Below, piece by piece: positions 8,978 to 18,428 of a stretch of DNA of 64,000 bases. The notes under the pieces were generated by a model. It was given only the letters and a program-made list of their open reading frames with translations, was not told the DNA's origin and did not search any database. This stretch comes from Bacteroidota bacterium (GTDB taxonomy: Bacteria > Bacteroidota > Bacteroidia > Chitinophagales > Chitinophagaceae). The number at the start of each line of letters is the position of its first letter. Positions within the stretch are counted from its first letter, which is position 1. The stretch spans positions 1 through 64,000 of the forward strand of contig JAEWKC010000030.1 of NCBI GenBank assembly GCA_023386235.1. The letters run 5' to 3'. Made by a program: the position numbers and the translations under genes.

Positions 8978-9370
8978 ATGATGAATACCAAAACTGTACT
9001 GTCTGTATTGACTTTCTGCTTGTTTTTGATTGCCTGTAACAACAACGAGACAACAAACGAATCTTCCAATTCTACCAATAATATTACACCTCCTACTTCG
9101 GGGGTAATGCTTAATCCTGAACACGGAATGCCAGGACACAGGTGCGATATTGCTGTTGGTGCTCCATTGAACACCCCCGCAGCGAATAGCCCGCTACCTT
9201 TTACTCCGCCGGTAACCCAGCCGGCAGTACCACCCGTAGCAAATCCGCTTCCCAATATTAATACGGCACCTGTAGAGCAAACCGCTTCCGGGTTTTCAGG
9301 CAAGCCCAATCCAGAACACGGATTGCCTGGTCATAGATGCGACATGGAAGTAGGCGCAATTTTGCCGTAA
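8978..9370 (+). CDS. Pro/Asn-rich lipoprotein with two NPEHGxPGHRCD repeats
   Basis: The protein (130 aa) has lipobox FLIAC (Cys20), a Thr/Asn-rich linker and two copies of a conserved motif: NPEHGMPGHRCDIAVGAPL near residue 47 and NPEHGLPGHRCDMEVGAIL at the C-terminus. A Pro-rich spacer joins them. The His/Cys pair in each motif (H-G-x-P-G-H-R-C) suggests a small metal or haem ligand set. This motif recurs in uncharacterised Bacteroidota proteins; I know of no assigned function. Start could be ATG 8978 or 8981. It lies 12 bp after the YHS-like lipoprotein gene and is probably in the same transcript. Confidence 0.75.
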   Translation: MMNTKTVLSVLTFCLFLIACNNNETTNESSNSTNNITPPTSGVMLNPEHGMPGHRCDIAVGAPLNTPAANSPLPFTPPVTQPAVPPVANPLPNINTAPVEQTASGFSGKPNPEHGLPGHRCDMEVGAILP

Positions 9371-9441
9371 GCTTTGAAAGTTTCATCATCGCGGTAAAAA
9401 AGCAGAGTTTGCAAAATCTTCTAGTATTATACTGCCGGTGA

Positions 9442-10056
9442 TCAAGCCTTATCCGAAACTAAGCCATTGGTGAGCGCGCTCCATTGTATTTTGCTAAAGC
9501 CCAGTACTCCACCGGTGGCAACAATACTGTTGCGTACTTTGTCGGAAAAATCGACCTCTTTTATATTAGGTTTTTCATTTCGACCATGCACTTCTGCATA
9601 CACGGTTGTATCTTCTAATCTTACAATGAAAGTACTGGTAGCTTTTTCATTGAAAAAATGTGCCACATCTTTATCCTCATTCAACGGATTTACTGCAGGC
9701 CTCACTGTAATAGCGACCGCAGATTCATCTTCATTTTCTTTTTCTTCTATCTTCTCTACCTGTACAAAATCAAAGCCGTCTCCAGACGGATTGCCAATAC
9801 CCGGCACATCTATTTTAAAATAATCCCCTTCCTGCGGATCCCGCTCAACTTTATTTCCATTTATATCTAACAAAGTAAAATCTGCCAATGCTTCTCCGGC
9901 ATATTTATTCCAATGATTTACATCTTTAAGCCTGCTTTTTACAATAGCATAAAACTGCCTGGCTTTTTCTGATGTAGAAAAAGAGGCGGAATTTACGGTA
10001 TCGGAATAAGCGCCTTCGTATTGTTCGGGAACCAGGTTATCGTGCTTAGCGGTCAT
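9442..10056 (-). CDS. Conserved hypothetical protein
   Basis: The protein (204 aa) is acidic, with no signal peptide or membrane segment and no motif I can name. The sequence is well-behaved coding sequence (VERDPQEGDYFKIDVPGIG, then TVYAEVHGRNEKPNI). The central part looks beta-rich and the C-terminus contains a hydrophobic patch (VATGGVLGFSKIQW). It is preceded by the small 10059 gene with a 2-bp gap, so the two are very likely translated from one mRNA. I do not assign a function. Confidence 0.65.
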   Translation of the reverse strand: MTAKHDNLVPEQYEGAYSDTVNSASFSTSEKARQFYAIVKSRLKDVNHWNKYAGEALADFTLLDINGNKVERDPQEGDYFKIDVPGIGNPSGDGFDFVQVEKIEEKENEDESAVAITVRPAVNPLNEDKDVAHFFNEKATSTFIVRLEDTTVYAEVHGRNEKPNIKEVDFSDKVRNSIVATGGVLGFSKIQWSALTNGLVSDKA

Positions 10057-10058
10057 TG

Positions 10059-10259
10059 TTATTTTTGAGTTTTGAGTTTGTGTTTATTATCATCATTGTT
10101 CTTGAGACTTTTTTTAAAGTCCTCCACTTCGCCCGGCTTTTTGCCTTCTGTAGGAAGGTGCTGCATTTCCGGATCTTCTGTCATTTGTTCTTTAGCCAGC
10201 TTATTTACCGTGGTCTTTGTTTTTTGTTCTTTTGGAGATTCACTTTTATGCTTATCCAT
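10059..10259 (-). CDS. Small hydrophilic hypothetical protein
   Basis: The protein (66 aa) consists almost entirely of Lys, Glu, Asp, Thr and Gln, and it is probably disordered. It sits 2 bp upstream of the 9442 gene on the same strand and downstream of the rpoB terminator. Support for its being real is the close coupling to the next gene and the absence of a better reading in that stretch. Function unknown. Confidence 0.5.
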   Translation of the reverse strand: MDKHKSESPKEQKTKTTVNKLAKEQMTEDPEMQHLPTEGKKPGEVEDFKKSLKNNDDNKHKLKTQK

Positions 10260-10298
10260 AGTTCAATATGTTGATGTATTAATATATACAGCAAAAGA

Positions 10299-10326
10299 GA
10301 GGCCATCCTTTAAACGGGATGGCCTC
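10299..10326 (-). terminator. Terminator downstream of rpoB
   Basis: A perfect 10-bp stem, GAGGCCATCC (10299-10308) with GGATGGCCTC (10317-10326), is followed on the minus strand by a T-rich run. It lies 33 bp after the rpoB stop, so rpoB transcription is expected to end here rather than continue into another polymerase gene. Confidence 0.8.
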
Positions 10327-10358
10327 TGTATATATAAATTCTGTAAGGATACTAATTT

Positions 10359-13300
10359 TTATTCGAATTTTAAATCTAATCCTAAACCACGCAATTCGTG
10401 AATCAATACATTAAATGATTCGGGCACTCCGGGTCTTGGTACATTATCGCCTTTTACTATAGCTTCATACGTTTTGGCACGACCTATAATATCATCCGAT
10501 TTAATAGTTAGTAATTCTTGCAGAATATTAGATGCACCGTAGGCTTCAAGCGCCCATACTTCCATCTCACCAAAGCGCTGACCACCGAATTGTGCTTTAC
10601 CGCCCAATGGCTGTTGGGTAATTAAACTATACGGTCCTATAGAACGCGCGTGCATTTTATCATCTACCATGTGGTGTAGTTTAATCATATAAATAACGCC
10701 CACTGTAGCTTTTTGGTGGAAGCGATCTCCAGTTTCACCGTCATACAAGTAGGTATGTCCCATTTCAGGAATGCCTGCTTTTTCACAGTATTCGCTGATT
10801 TCTTCCGGCATTGCACCGTCAAAAATAGGTGTAGCGAATTTTACGCCCAATTGCTTACCGCACCATCCAAGGATTGTTTCGTAAATTTGACCCAGGTTCA
10901 TACGAGAAGGTACGCCCAACGGATTTAATACAATGTCTACCGGTGTACCGTCTTCCAGGAACGGCATATCTTCCTGGCGAACTATTTTAGCTACAATACC
11001 TTTATTTCCATGGCGACCGGCCATTTTATCGCCCACTTTCAATTTACGCTTAACTGCCAAATATACTTTAGCCAGCTTCAGCACGCCCGCGGGTAGTTCG
11101 TCTCCGATAGAAATGTTGAATTTCTCTCTTTTATAACGTCCTAACTCTTCGTTGTATTTAATATTGAAATTGTGCAACAATACATTGATACTGTTATCTA
11201 TGCTTTCGTCGCCGGTCCAACCTAAAGGATTGATATTTTGATAATCTATGGATGCAAGATTCTTTTGGTTGAATTTAGAGCCTTTTGGTATTAATATCTC
11301 ACCAAAATTATTACTGATGCCTGCAGATTGCCTGTCTTTTAGTAACACCTGCAGCTTGTTCAGCAATAGCTCTTTCAGATCTTCGTCGTTCTTATTATGT
11401 GCTGCTTCTATCTTGTCCAGTTGAGCTTTTTCACGTAGCTTTTTATTTTTATCTTTCTTTGCTCTCTGGAATAGTTTTTTATCAATCACCACGCCTTCCG
11501 TACCGTTTGGAGCTTTTAAAGAAGCGTCTTTCGCATCTCCTGCTTTATCTCCGAAGATAGCGCGTAATAATTTTTCTTCCGGTGTTGGGTCAGATTCTCC
11601 TTTTGGTGTGATTTTTCCAATCAGTATATCGCCTTCACGAACGGTAGCGCCAATTCTGATAATTCCGTTTTCATCAAGGTCTTTTGTAGCCTCTTCAGAC
11701 ACATTCGGAATATCTGGTGTCAATTCTTCTTCTCCCAGCTTGGTATCACGCACTTCCAATTCATATTCATCAATATGTACCGAAGTAAATAAATCTTCTC
11801 TTACTACTTTTTCGTTGATAACGATGGCATCTTCAAAGTTGTAACCTTTCCAGGGCATGAAAGCTACCTGCAGATTACGTCCCAGTGCCAGTTCGCCACC
11901 TTTGGTAGCATATCCTTCAGTTAAGAAGTCTCCTTTTTTTACCTGCTGGCCTTTCACTACAGCAGGACGCAGAATGATAGAGGTAGCCTGGTTGGTTTTA
12001 ATAAATTTGGTTAATTTATATACTACCAGGTCGTCGTCGAAGCTGATAAGTCTTTCGGCATCACTTCTGTTATATCTTACATGCACTTCTTTAGCATCAA
12101 CAAATTCTACCACACCATTTCCTTCCGCGTGTATCTGAATACGCGCGTCACGCGCCGCTTTGCCTTCCAAACCTGTTCCAACAATAGGTGTTTGAGGAAG
12201 CAACAATGGTACTGCCTGACGTTGCATGTTGGATCCCATCAACGCACGGTTGGCATCATCATGCTCAAGGAATGGAATAAGTGAGGCTGACAAACCAACG
12301 ATCTGGTTAGGCGCCACGTCCATAAATTCCACTTCTTCTTTATCTAATACAGGGAAATCACCTGTTTCGCGGCTGATGATTCTTTCTTCTACAAATTCTC
12401 CTTTCTCGGTCAGTTCAACAGAGCTTTGTGCAATTTTTGCCTCGTCTTCTTCTTCCGCACTTAGGAATTGTACCGATTTAAGATCTACTTTACCATCTGT
12501 AACTTTATGATAAGGCGTTTCGATAAAGCCCATATCATTAATTTTTGCGTGTACACACAGAGTTGATATCAAACCAATGTTAGGACCTTCCGGTGTTTCA
12601 ATGGTACACAGGCGACCATAGTGAGAATAGTGTACGTCACGCACCTCGAAGCCTGCTCTTTCGCGGCTTAAGCCACCCGGACCTAAAGCAGAAATACGAC
12701 GCTTGTGTGTAATTTCTGACAGCGGGTTGGTCTGATCCAAGAATTGAGAAAGCTGTGAAGTTCCAAAGAATGAATTGATAACAGAGGATAAAGTTCTGGC
12801 ATTGATAAGGTCTACGGGAGTAAACACTTCATTGTCGCGCACGTTCATTCTCTCACGAATAGTACGGGCCATTCTTGCCAGACCTACGCCAAACTGCGCA
12901 TACAACTGCTCGCCTACTGTGCGTACACGACGGTTGCTCAGGTGATCAATATCATCAATTTCAGCTTTGTTATTGGTAAGTTTTACCAGGTATTTAATGA
13001 TTTCAATAATATCCTGCTTGGTAAGAACTTTTACATTCAAACCCTGTTCTACCGTTAATTTCTTATTAATTTTATAGCGGCCGACTTCACCCAAATCGTA
13101 ACGTTTATCGCTAAAGAATAATTTTTCGATTATGCCGCGTGCGGTTTCATTATCGGGTGCGTCCGCGCCTCTTAGCTGACGGTAAATATGCTGTACCGCT
13201 TCTAACTCAGAGTTGGAAGTATCTTTATTTAATGTGTTGTAAATAATAGCGTAGTCGCCACTAAGATCTTCATTTTGTATGAAAACGCTTTTTACTTCGC

Positions 13301-14165
13301 AATCCAGAATGGCATCCACAGCGTCTTCGTCTATAATGGTATCGCGCTCTAAAACCACTTCGTTACGCTCAATGGAAACTACTTCGCCGGTATCTTCGTC
13401 TACAAAATCTTCTACCCATGTACGCAATACGCGGGCGGCCAGTTTTTTGCCCATTTGCTCTTCGAGCGATTTTTTATCGGCACTTACTTCAGAAGCCATA
13501 CCAAAAAGCTCCAGGATATCTTTATCGGTTTCAAAGCCAATAGAACGCAATAACGTAGTTACGGGAAACTTCTTTTTACGGTCAATGTATGCATACATTA
13601 CATTGTTGATGTCTGTAGCAAACTCCATCCACGCTCCTTTAAAAGGAATAACACGGGCGGAGTATATTTTGGTACCGTTAGGGTGTGTAGACTGTCCGAA
13701 GAATACACCCGGAGAACGATGCAGCTGAGAAACTACCACACGCTCGGCGCCATTGATAACAAAAGTGCCCCGAGGGGTCATGTAGGGGATATTTCCCAGG
13801 AATACATCCTGAACGATAGTTTCGAAATCCACATGCTCTTCATCGTTACAGCTTAGTCTCAATTTGGCTTTTAATGGCACAGCATACGTAAGACCACGCT
13901 CCATACACTCTTCAATAGAATAGCGTGGCGGGTCTACAAAGTAATCAAGGAATTCTAATACGAAGATATTTCTGGTATCGGAAATAGGGAAATTTTCCTT
14001 AAACACACGGAAAAGGCCTTCATTGTTACGCTTATCAGGCGTGGTTTCCAGCTGGAAAAATTCTCTAAACGATTCTAATTGGATATCTAATAAATCGGGA
14101 GTTGCAGCAAGATGTTTTGATTTACCAAAATTGATCCTGTTGTTTTGAATTTTAGTAGATGACAT
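10359..14165 (-). CDS. rpoB: DNA-directed RNA polymerase beta subunit
   Basis: The protein is about 1268 aa with family landmarks throughout: the fork/rifampicin region SQLSQFLDQTNPLSEITHK and RRISALGPGGLSRERAGFEV, ETPEGPNIGLIS, the GDKMAGRHGNKGIVAKI active-site lysine segment and the C-terminal NVLIHELRGLGLDLKF. The rifampicin-contact residues visible (the D of LDQTN, the H of THKRR, the S of ISALG) are those of susceptible enzymes. The start is ATG at 14165 (MSSTKIQNN); the longer 14198 reading adds a tail not seen in the family. A promoter is at 14272-14301, giving a leader of about 100 nt. Unusually, neither rpoC nor rplJ/rplL is adjacent. Confidence 0.97.
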   Translation of the reverse strand: MSSTKIQNNRINFGKSKHLAATPDLLDIQLESFREFFQLETTPDKRNNEGLFRVFKENFPISDTRNIFVLEFLDYFVDPPRYSIEECMERGLTYAVPLKAKLRLSCNDEEHVDFETIVQDVFLGNIPYMTPRGTFVINGAERVVVSQLHRSPGVFFGQSTHPNGTKIYSARVIPFKGAWMEFATDINNVMYAYIDRKKKFPVTTLLRSIGFETDKDILELFGMASEVSADKKSLEEQMGKKLAARVLRTWVEDFVDEDTGEVVSIERNEVVLERDTIIDEDAVDAILDCEVKSVFIQNEDLSGDYAIIYNTLNKDTSNSELEAVQHIYRQLRGADAPDNETARGIIEKLFFSDKRYDLGEVGRYKINKKLTVEQGLNVKVLTKQDIIEIIKYLVKLTNNKAEIDDIDHLSNRRVRTVGEQLYAQFGVGLARMARTIRERMNVRDNEVFTPVDLINARTLSSVINSFFGTSQLSQFLDQTNPLSEITHKRRISALGPGGLSRERAGFEVRDVHYSHYGRLCTIETPEGPNIGLISTLCVHAKINDMGFIETPYHKVTDGKVDLKSVQFLSAEEEDEAKIAQSSVELTEKGEFVEERIISRETGDFPVLDKEEVEFMDVAPNQIVGLSASLIPFLEHDDANRALMGSNMQRQAVPLLLPQTPIVGTGLEGKAARDARIQIHAEGNGVVEFVDAKEVHVRYNRSDAERLISFDDDLVVYKLTKFIKTNQATSIILRPAVVKGQQVKKGDFLTEGYATKGGELALGRNLQVAFMPWKGYNFEDAIVINEKVVREDLFTSVHIDEYELEVRDTKLGEEELTPDIPNVSEEATKDLDENGIIRIGATVREGDILIGKITPKGESDPTPEEKLLRAIFGDKAGDAKDASLKAPNGTEGVVIDKKLFQRAKKDKNKKLREKAQLDKIEAAHNKNDEDLKELLLNKLQVLLKDRQSAGISNNFGEILIPKGSKFNQKNLASIDYQNINPLGWTGDESIDNSINVLLHNFNIKYNEELGRYKREKFNISIGDELPAGVLKLAKVYLAVKRKLKVGDKMAGRHGNKGIVAKIVRQEDMPFLEDGTPVDIVLNPLGVPSRMNLGQIYETILGWCGKQLGVKFATPIFDGAMPEEISEYCEKAGIPEMGHTYLYDGETGDRFHQKATVGVIYMIKLHHMVDDKMHARSIGPYSLITQQPLGGKAQFGGQRFGEMEVWALEAYGASNILQELLTIKSDDIIGRAKTYEAIVKGDNVPRPGVPESFNVLIHELRGLGLDLKFE

Positions 14166-14271
14166 ATTTGTATTTAACCGGTTTTTTAAAAATAACATCA
14201 GCCGGTATAAAGAGAACCAGTATTGCGCGCTATGATTCTGCTTATATCCGTCCTGATTTTTCTAAGGTCTG

Positions 14272-14301
14272 CAAAGGTAAGGCGAAATTCTGAATTATCA
14301 A
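14272..14301 (-). promoter_or_regulatory. rpoB promoter, Bacteroidota type
   Basis: On the minus strand TTG (14301-14299) is followed after 19 bp by TACCTTTG (14279-14272), matching the Bacteroidota -33/-7 pattern exactly. It leaves a leader of about 100 nt before the rpoB ATG, which contains a CCGG-based hairpin next to the start and could host regulation. Confidence 0.7.
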
Positions 14302-14385
14302 AATGATAATTAAAGCCACTTTGTAAAATAATAGTCAGGCAAAATTACAAAAACTTAGTAGTTTTGTTTATTATACAAATTAATA

Positions 14386-15048
14386 ATGCTTTATCTCGTA
14401 CCTACTCCTATTGGCAATTTAAAAGACATCACTCTGCGTTCTTTAGATGTACTGAAAGAATGTGATGCTATTTTATGTGAAGATACACGCACATCGGGCA
14501 AATTATTACAACATTACCAGATCACCAAACCGCTGTATCCTTTTCACCAGCACAATGAACATAAAGTATTGAATAACGTGGTAGAGCAATTAAAATCAGG
14601 AAAAACACTGGCTCTGATAACCGACGCCGGTACACCGGGCATATCTGACCCCGCTTTTTTACTGGTAAGAGAATGTGTTGTCCATGACATAAAAGTGGAA
14701 TGTCTGCCCGGCGCAACCGCTTTTGTACCTGCGCTGGTCAATAGTGGTTTGCCCATCAACCGGTTTTGCTTTGAAGGCTTTTTGCCTTTGAAAAAAGGCA
14801 GGCAAACGCTACTTAAAAAATTAGCCGAAGAAGAAAGAACAATCGTGTTATATGAAAGCCCTATGCGGCTGGTGAAATCACTAAAAGAATTGGCAGAATA
14901 TCTGGGTACAGACCGGCAATGCTCCGTGAGCCGGGAACTTACTAAAATGTTTGAAGAAACCAAACGGGGTCCGCTTGCCGAAGTAGCCGAATATTTCTCG
15001 CAAAAAACCGTTAAAGGTGAAATTGTGATTGTGATTGCAGGAAAATAA
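14386..15048 (+). CDS. rsmI: 16S rRNA (cytidine-1402-2'-O)-methyltransferase
   Basis: RsmI uses S-adenosylmethionine to methylate the 2'-OH of C1402 in the 16S rRNA decoding centre. The tetrapyrrole-methylase fold signatures are present: MLYLVPTPIGNLKDITLRSL at the N-terminus, CEDTRTSGKLL at about residue 31, ITDAGTPGISDP at about 79 and LPGATAFVPALV at about 107. At 220 aa it lacks the C-terminal extension found in the roughly 285-residue proteobacterial forms. A TAGTTTTG -7-like element lies at 14359-14366, 19 nt before the ATG. It is divergent from rpoB. Confidence 0.95.
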   Translation: MLYLVPTPIGNLKDITLRSLDVLKECDAILCEDTRTSGKLLQHYQITKPLYPFHQHNEHKVLNNVVEQLKSGKTLALITDAGTPGISDPAFLLVRECVVHDIKVECLPGATAFVPALVNSGLPINRFCFEGFLPLKKGRQTLLKKLAEEERTIVLYESPMRLVKSLKELAEYLGTDRQCSVSRELTKMFEETKRGPLAEVAEYFSQKTVKGEIVIVIAGK

Positions 15049-15107
15049 TAGTTACTTGTTTTGGGCTTTATTATCCGTTTTATTTTTAGCCTACCATTTA
15101 ATATGCT

Positions 15108-17068
15108 ATGAAAAAAACTATATTATTGATTGGATTATTTTTATTGTCAGGATTGTTTACCAGTGCGCAATACGAGGCAGATAGTTTGCTCTCGTTGGCA
15201 AACAAAGAAAATAATCCGCAGAAAAAAGCAGAATTATTGCTTCAGGCAGCCTCGGAAATTACCAAGTATGATACCACTAAAGCATACGCGTATATTGCTT
15301 TGGCTTCAAAAAATATTGGTAAAAATCATACTTACCTAAAAGCATTAAAACATTATACAAATGCTTTTATATCTTATCCTTTTAATTTTCAGCAAGCACA
15401 GGCAAATGCTTTGGAAGGAATTGAGCTGATTAAAAATTTGGATGACAAGAAAGCCATTGACTTACAAGCACAACTTTGGTACGTATATGCAATTGTAGAA
15501 CAAAGAAAAGACAGAGCAGAAGAATGTCTTAAAATTTTGACTGAAAAATGTATACCATACGCCGAAAGTACAGGCAACAGATCTATTCAGGCAAACTATT
15601 ACTTAGCCGCAGCATTAGTATTAATTAATGAGCTAAACCTTGAAAACAGTATAGAATATTTAAATAAGGCTGTTAACTTACTTGAAAAAGAACCACAAAC
15701 GCAAAAAATACTTAATAAAAAAATCAGGTGAATTTAGCATTTGCTGAAGCATATTTAAGAAAAGAAGATTTTAAACAAGCAAAGTCGCATATAGAAAAGG
15801 CAGGCAATATACTTACCATCTCGAAAGAAAAAATTTCCTGGCCGGAATATTACCATATCAACAGTATTTACCATCTACTTACCGAAGATTACAAAACAGC
15901 TCTCAATCAAGTAAACATCGGGCTTGATTCTGCCAAGAATATGCAAATGTCTTATGATTACATACGCTTAACACAAATGAAATCGTGGATATTAAGAATG
16001 CTGAAACGGCCTGACGAAGCGTATGCTACATTGAAACCGTTGCTTGATTTGGAGATTGCAAAAAAAGTAAAATTCAATTCAAGTACTATTTATCAGGAAT
16101 TAGCCAATATTCAGGCAGAAAAAGGAAATTTCGAGTCAGCTTATGAATATTTATGGAAAAGAATAGAAATATCTGACAGCATGTATATGGGCAAGCAAAA
16201 GTAAACCATTACAGAAATGGATACTAAGTTTCGCACTGCAGAAAAAGAAAAAGAAATTACACTGAAACAACTGGAGATCAATAAAAAAAATCAATACATC
16301 TGGCTGCTCGGCATTAGTGCTTTTGTATTTTTTGGATTTGGGGTATTTAGTTTTGTATTTCTAAAAAATAAGCGACAACTGGCCGAACAAAGAGAAATAA
16401 ACTTACAGCAAAAAATTAAACAAAAAGAACAAGAAGAAGAGCTGAAGCGAACTCAGGCTCTGATGGATGGAGAAGAGCAGGAAAGGCAAAGGCTGGCCAA
16501 AGATCTGCACGATGGGCTGGGCGGTATGCTAACCGGTATAAAGTTAAAGCTTGCCAGTTGGTCTACACAGCACCTGCATCCTCTGCAGAACGACTCTTTT
16601 AATCTTATTCTTGAACAAATAAACAGCACCACTTCCGAATTAAGGCGGGTTTCCAGAAACCTGATGCCCGAAAGCCTGTTAAGAAACGGGCTGAACCATG
16701 CGCTTGAAGACCTGTGTGACTTTTACAGCAATGATGAAATTAAAGTAAGTTTTGTATCCCTCAATTTACATAGCGCTCTTCCAATGAATTTTCAAATAAA
16801 TGTGTACAGAATGGTGCAGGAAATGGTTTCTAACGCGATTAAACATGCAAAGCCCAATCGGATACTTGTACAATGCTCTCAGGATGATAAAAATTTTCTT
16901 ATAACCGTTGAAGACAATGGTATAGGTATGAACATTAAAAAAGCTACAGAAAGCAAAAGCCTGGGCCTGACAAGCCTGCACAATCGTGTAGCACTTTTAA
17001 AAGGAAAACTGCAAATTACCTCTGTACTTAATGAAGGTACATCAATAGAAATAGAGTTGCCCGTGTAA
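15108..17068 (+). pseudogene. TPR-containing sensor histidine kinase, broken by a frameshift and a stop
   Basis: Three consecutive reading segments make up one recognisable protein: an exported TPR domain (15108-15731, signal peptide ending SAQ), more TPR repeats (15728-16204), then a transmembrane helix and kinase (16217-17068). The first break is in a run of seven A at about 15716-15723. One extra A would give a continuous reading LNKKNQVNLAFAEAY. The second is a single in-frame TAA at 16202-16204 between GKQK and TITEMDTKF. Two independent lesions suggest a decaying gene, although a homopolymer sequencing error could explain the first. No LuxR-type response regulator is adjacent. Confidence 0.75.
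16217..17068 (+). CDS. Histidine kinase module (HisKA_3/HATPase) of the broken TPR kinase
   Basis: The segment (283 aa) has one membrane helix (about residues 27-50, IWLLGISAFVFFGFGVFSF), a coiled-coil linker and a NarL/DesK-type dimerisation box with the phospho-acceptor His in RLAKDLHDGLGGMLTGIK (about residue 97). The ATPase follows, with an N-box VQEMVSNAIKHAKP and DNGIGM. These catalytic motifs are intact, so it could work if translated from the ATG at 16217 independently of the upstream sensor. The TAA only 12 bp before this ATG separates it from the TPR sensor. Whether it is expressed is unknown. Confidence 0.7.
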   Translation: MDTKFRTAEKEKEITLKQLEINKKNQYIWLLGISAFVFFGFGVFSFVFLKNKRQLAEQREINLQQKIKQKEQEEELKRTQALMDGEEQERQRLAKDLHDGLGGMLTGIKLKLASWSTQHLHPLQNDSFNLILEQINSTTSELRRVSRNLMPESLLRNGLNHALEDLCDFYSNDEIKVSFVSLNLHSALPMNFQINVYRMVQEMVSNAIKHAKPNRILVQCSQDDKNFLITVEDNGIGMNIKKATESKSLGLTSLHNRVALLKGKLQITSVLNEGTSIEIELPV

Positions 17069-17102
17069 AAAAGGAAATAGCAACTTTTTACTATTTCCTT
17101 TT
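17069..17102. terminator. Bidirectional terminator between convergent genes
   Basis: AAAAGGAAATAG pairs with CTATTTCCTTTT around a 10-nt loop, with A- and T-tracts on both sides. It lies directly after the kinase stop and before the end of the leftward 17129 gene. Confidence 0.7.
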
Positions 17103-17128
17103 AAATATATTTTTATTTTTAATACTAC

Positions 17129-18319
17129 TTAATCTTCATACAGTAAATATTTTGCTCTTATTTTCTTAAAAGCGGTTAAGTCTTTTTCCCATGATTTTCT
17201 GATTTCTTTTTCAGATTTGCCGGCTTTCATTTGCTCCATCAACTGGTCATTGCCGGCCAGCTTATTAAAGAACTGCGCTTCGGGCGCTGTAGATTTAGAA
17301 GCCAAAAAATATTTGCTTTTGTCCGGGAACAATCTGTAAGATTCCAAAAGATATTTCAATTCAATTTTGTCGGGAGGCGTTTGTCCGTGTATGTTCCATC
17401 CATAGCATAATTTATCTTTCAGCTTAGGATTTTTTGCCCCGTCTGTAGAACGTGGCGTAAAAGAAAATAAATGCTTCGGTAAGTTGGGGTGGCCAAAAAT
17501 TTCAAACGGATGCTCTGTACCTCTGCCTTCGCTTAAATTAGTTCCTTCAAAAAAACAAGTGGAAGGATAATGGTATATTGAAGACATATCGGGCAGGTTG
17601 GGCGATGGCTTCACCGGCAATACATACCTGCTTTGATGTGTATAGTTTTTGCAGGGAATTATTTTAATGTCAACATTGGGAGCATAGGCAACAGTTGTCT
17701 TCAGCCATTTTTCGCCTATTAGCATTTTAGCGTACTCGCCCATTGTCATACCATACGCCACAGGCACAGGCTGCATGCCCACGCCGCTTGTATATTTCCT
17801 GTCCAGCACAGGACCGTCAATCATAAAACCAATAGGGTTCGGGCGGTCAAGAATGATCAAAGGCTTGTTGTTGTCAATAGCGCTTTCCATAAAACGCTGC
17901 ATAGAGTTGATGTACGTATAAAACCGAACGCCCACATCCTGCAAATCAAACAACATGATATCTATGTCTTTCAAATCTTCTTTGGATGGTTTATTTTTAG
18001 CTCCGTATAGTGACACTACTAATATGCCGGTGGCTTTATCGGTATAGCTCTCTACTTTTTCGCCCGCATCGGCGGTTCCTCTGAAACCGTGCTCCGGCCC
18101 AAAGATCTTAACTATGTTAATACCCAGTTTTTGTAGAGAATCTACCAAGTGGCTATTGCCTATCACGGTAGTCTGGTTGGCAAACATTCCCACACGTTTT
18201 CCTTTTAGCAAGGGCAAATACTCTTCCGTTTGATAAGCCCCGGGAAGTATTTCGCCCGAATGGGCAAACGAGACAACAGCGCAAAAAGCAGCTATGAAAG
18301 TCAGAAATAATTTTCGCAT
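17129..18319 (-). CDS. DUF1343 / NamZ-type exo-beta-N-acetylmuramidase, exported
   Basis: The protein (about 396 aa) has a signal peptide (MRKLFLTFIAAFCAVVSFAHS). The DUF1343 core is visible as GKRVGMFANQTTV, KIFGPEHGFRGTADAGE, MLFDLQDVGVRFYTYI and LDRPNPIG. Characterised members (NamZ, GH171) remove N-acetylmuramic acid from the non-reducing ends of peptidoglycan fragments, so a role in cell-wall recycling is likely. The start is ATG 18319; the longer reading begins at TTG 18337 and only adds residues before the signal peptide. A GH20 hexosaminidase that could act on the alternating GlcNAc ends is encoded at 25461. Confidence 0.85.
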   Translation of the reverse strand: MRKLFLTFIAAFCAVVSFAHSGEILPGAYQTEEYLPLLKGKRVGMFANQTTVIGNSHLVDSLQKLGINIVKIFGPEHGFRGTADAGEKVESYTDKATGILVVSLYGAKNKPSKEDLKDIDIMLFDLQDVGVRFYTYINSMQRFMESAIDNNKPLIILDRPNPIGFMIDGPVLDRKYTSGVGMQPVPVAYGMTMGEYAKMLIGEKWLKTTVAYAPNVDIKIIPCKNYTHQSRYVLPVKPSPNLPDMSSIYHYPSTCFFEGTNLSEGRGTEHPFEIFGHPNLPKHLFSFTPRSTDGAKNPKLKDKLCYGWNIHGQTPPDKIELKYLLESYRLFPDKSKYFLASKSTAPEAQFFNKLAGNDQLMEQMKAGKSEKEIRKSWEKDLTAFKKIRAKYLLYED

Positions 18320-18428
18320 TAAATAATGGTTTTTCAATGATTTATAAAAAAAAGTTTAGTGCATATTAACACTTAGATTGCAATTATAAACAATAATTTA
18401 TTTACCTTTCCAAAAAATAACATAATTT

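Noticed and set aside
13279..13728. 149-codon frame on the plus strand inside rpoB
   Set aside because: It is antisense to a highly conserved part of rpoB, Ser/Thr-rich as expected of a shadow frame, with no family likeness.
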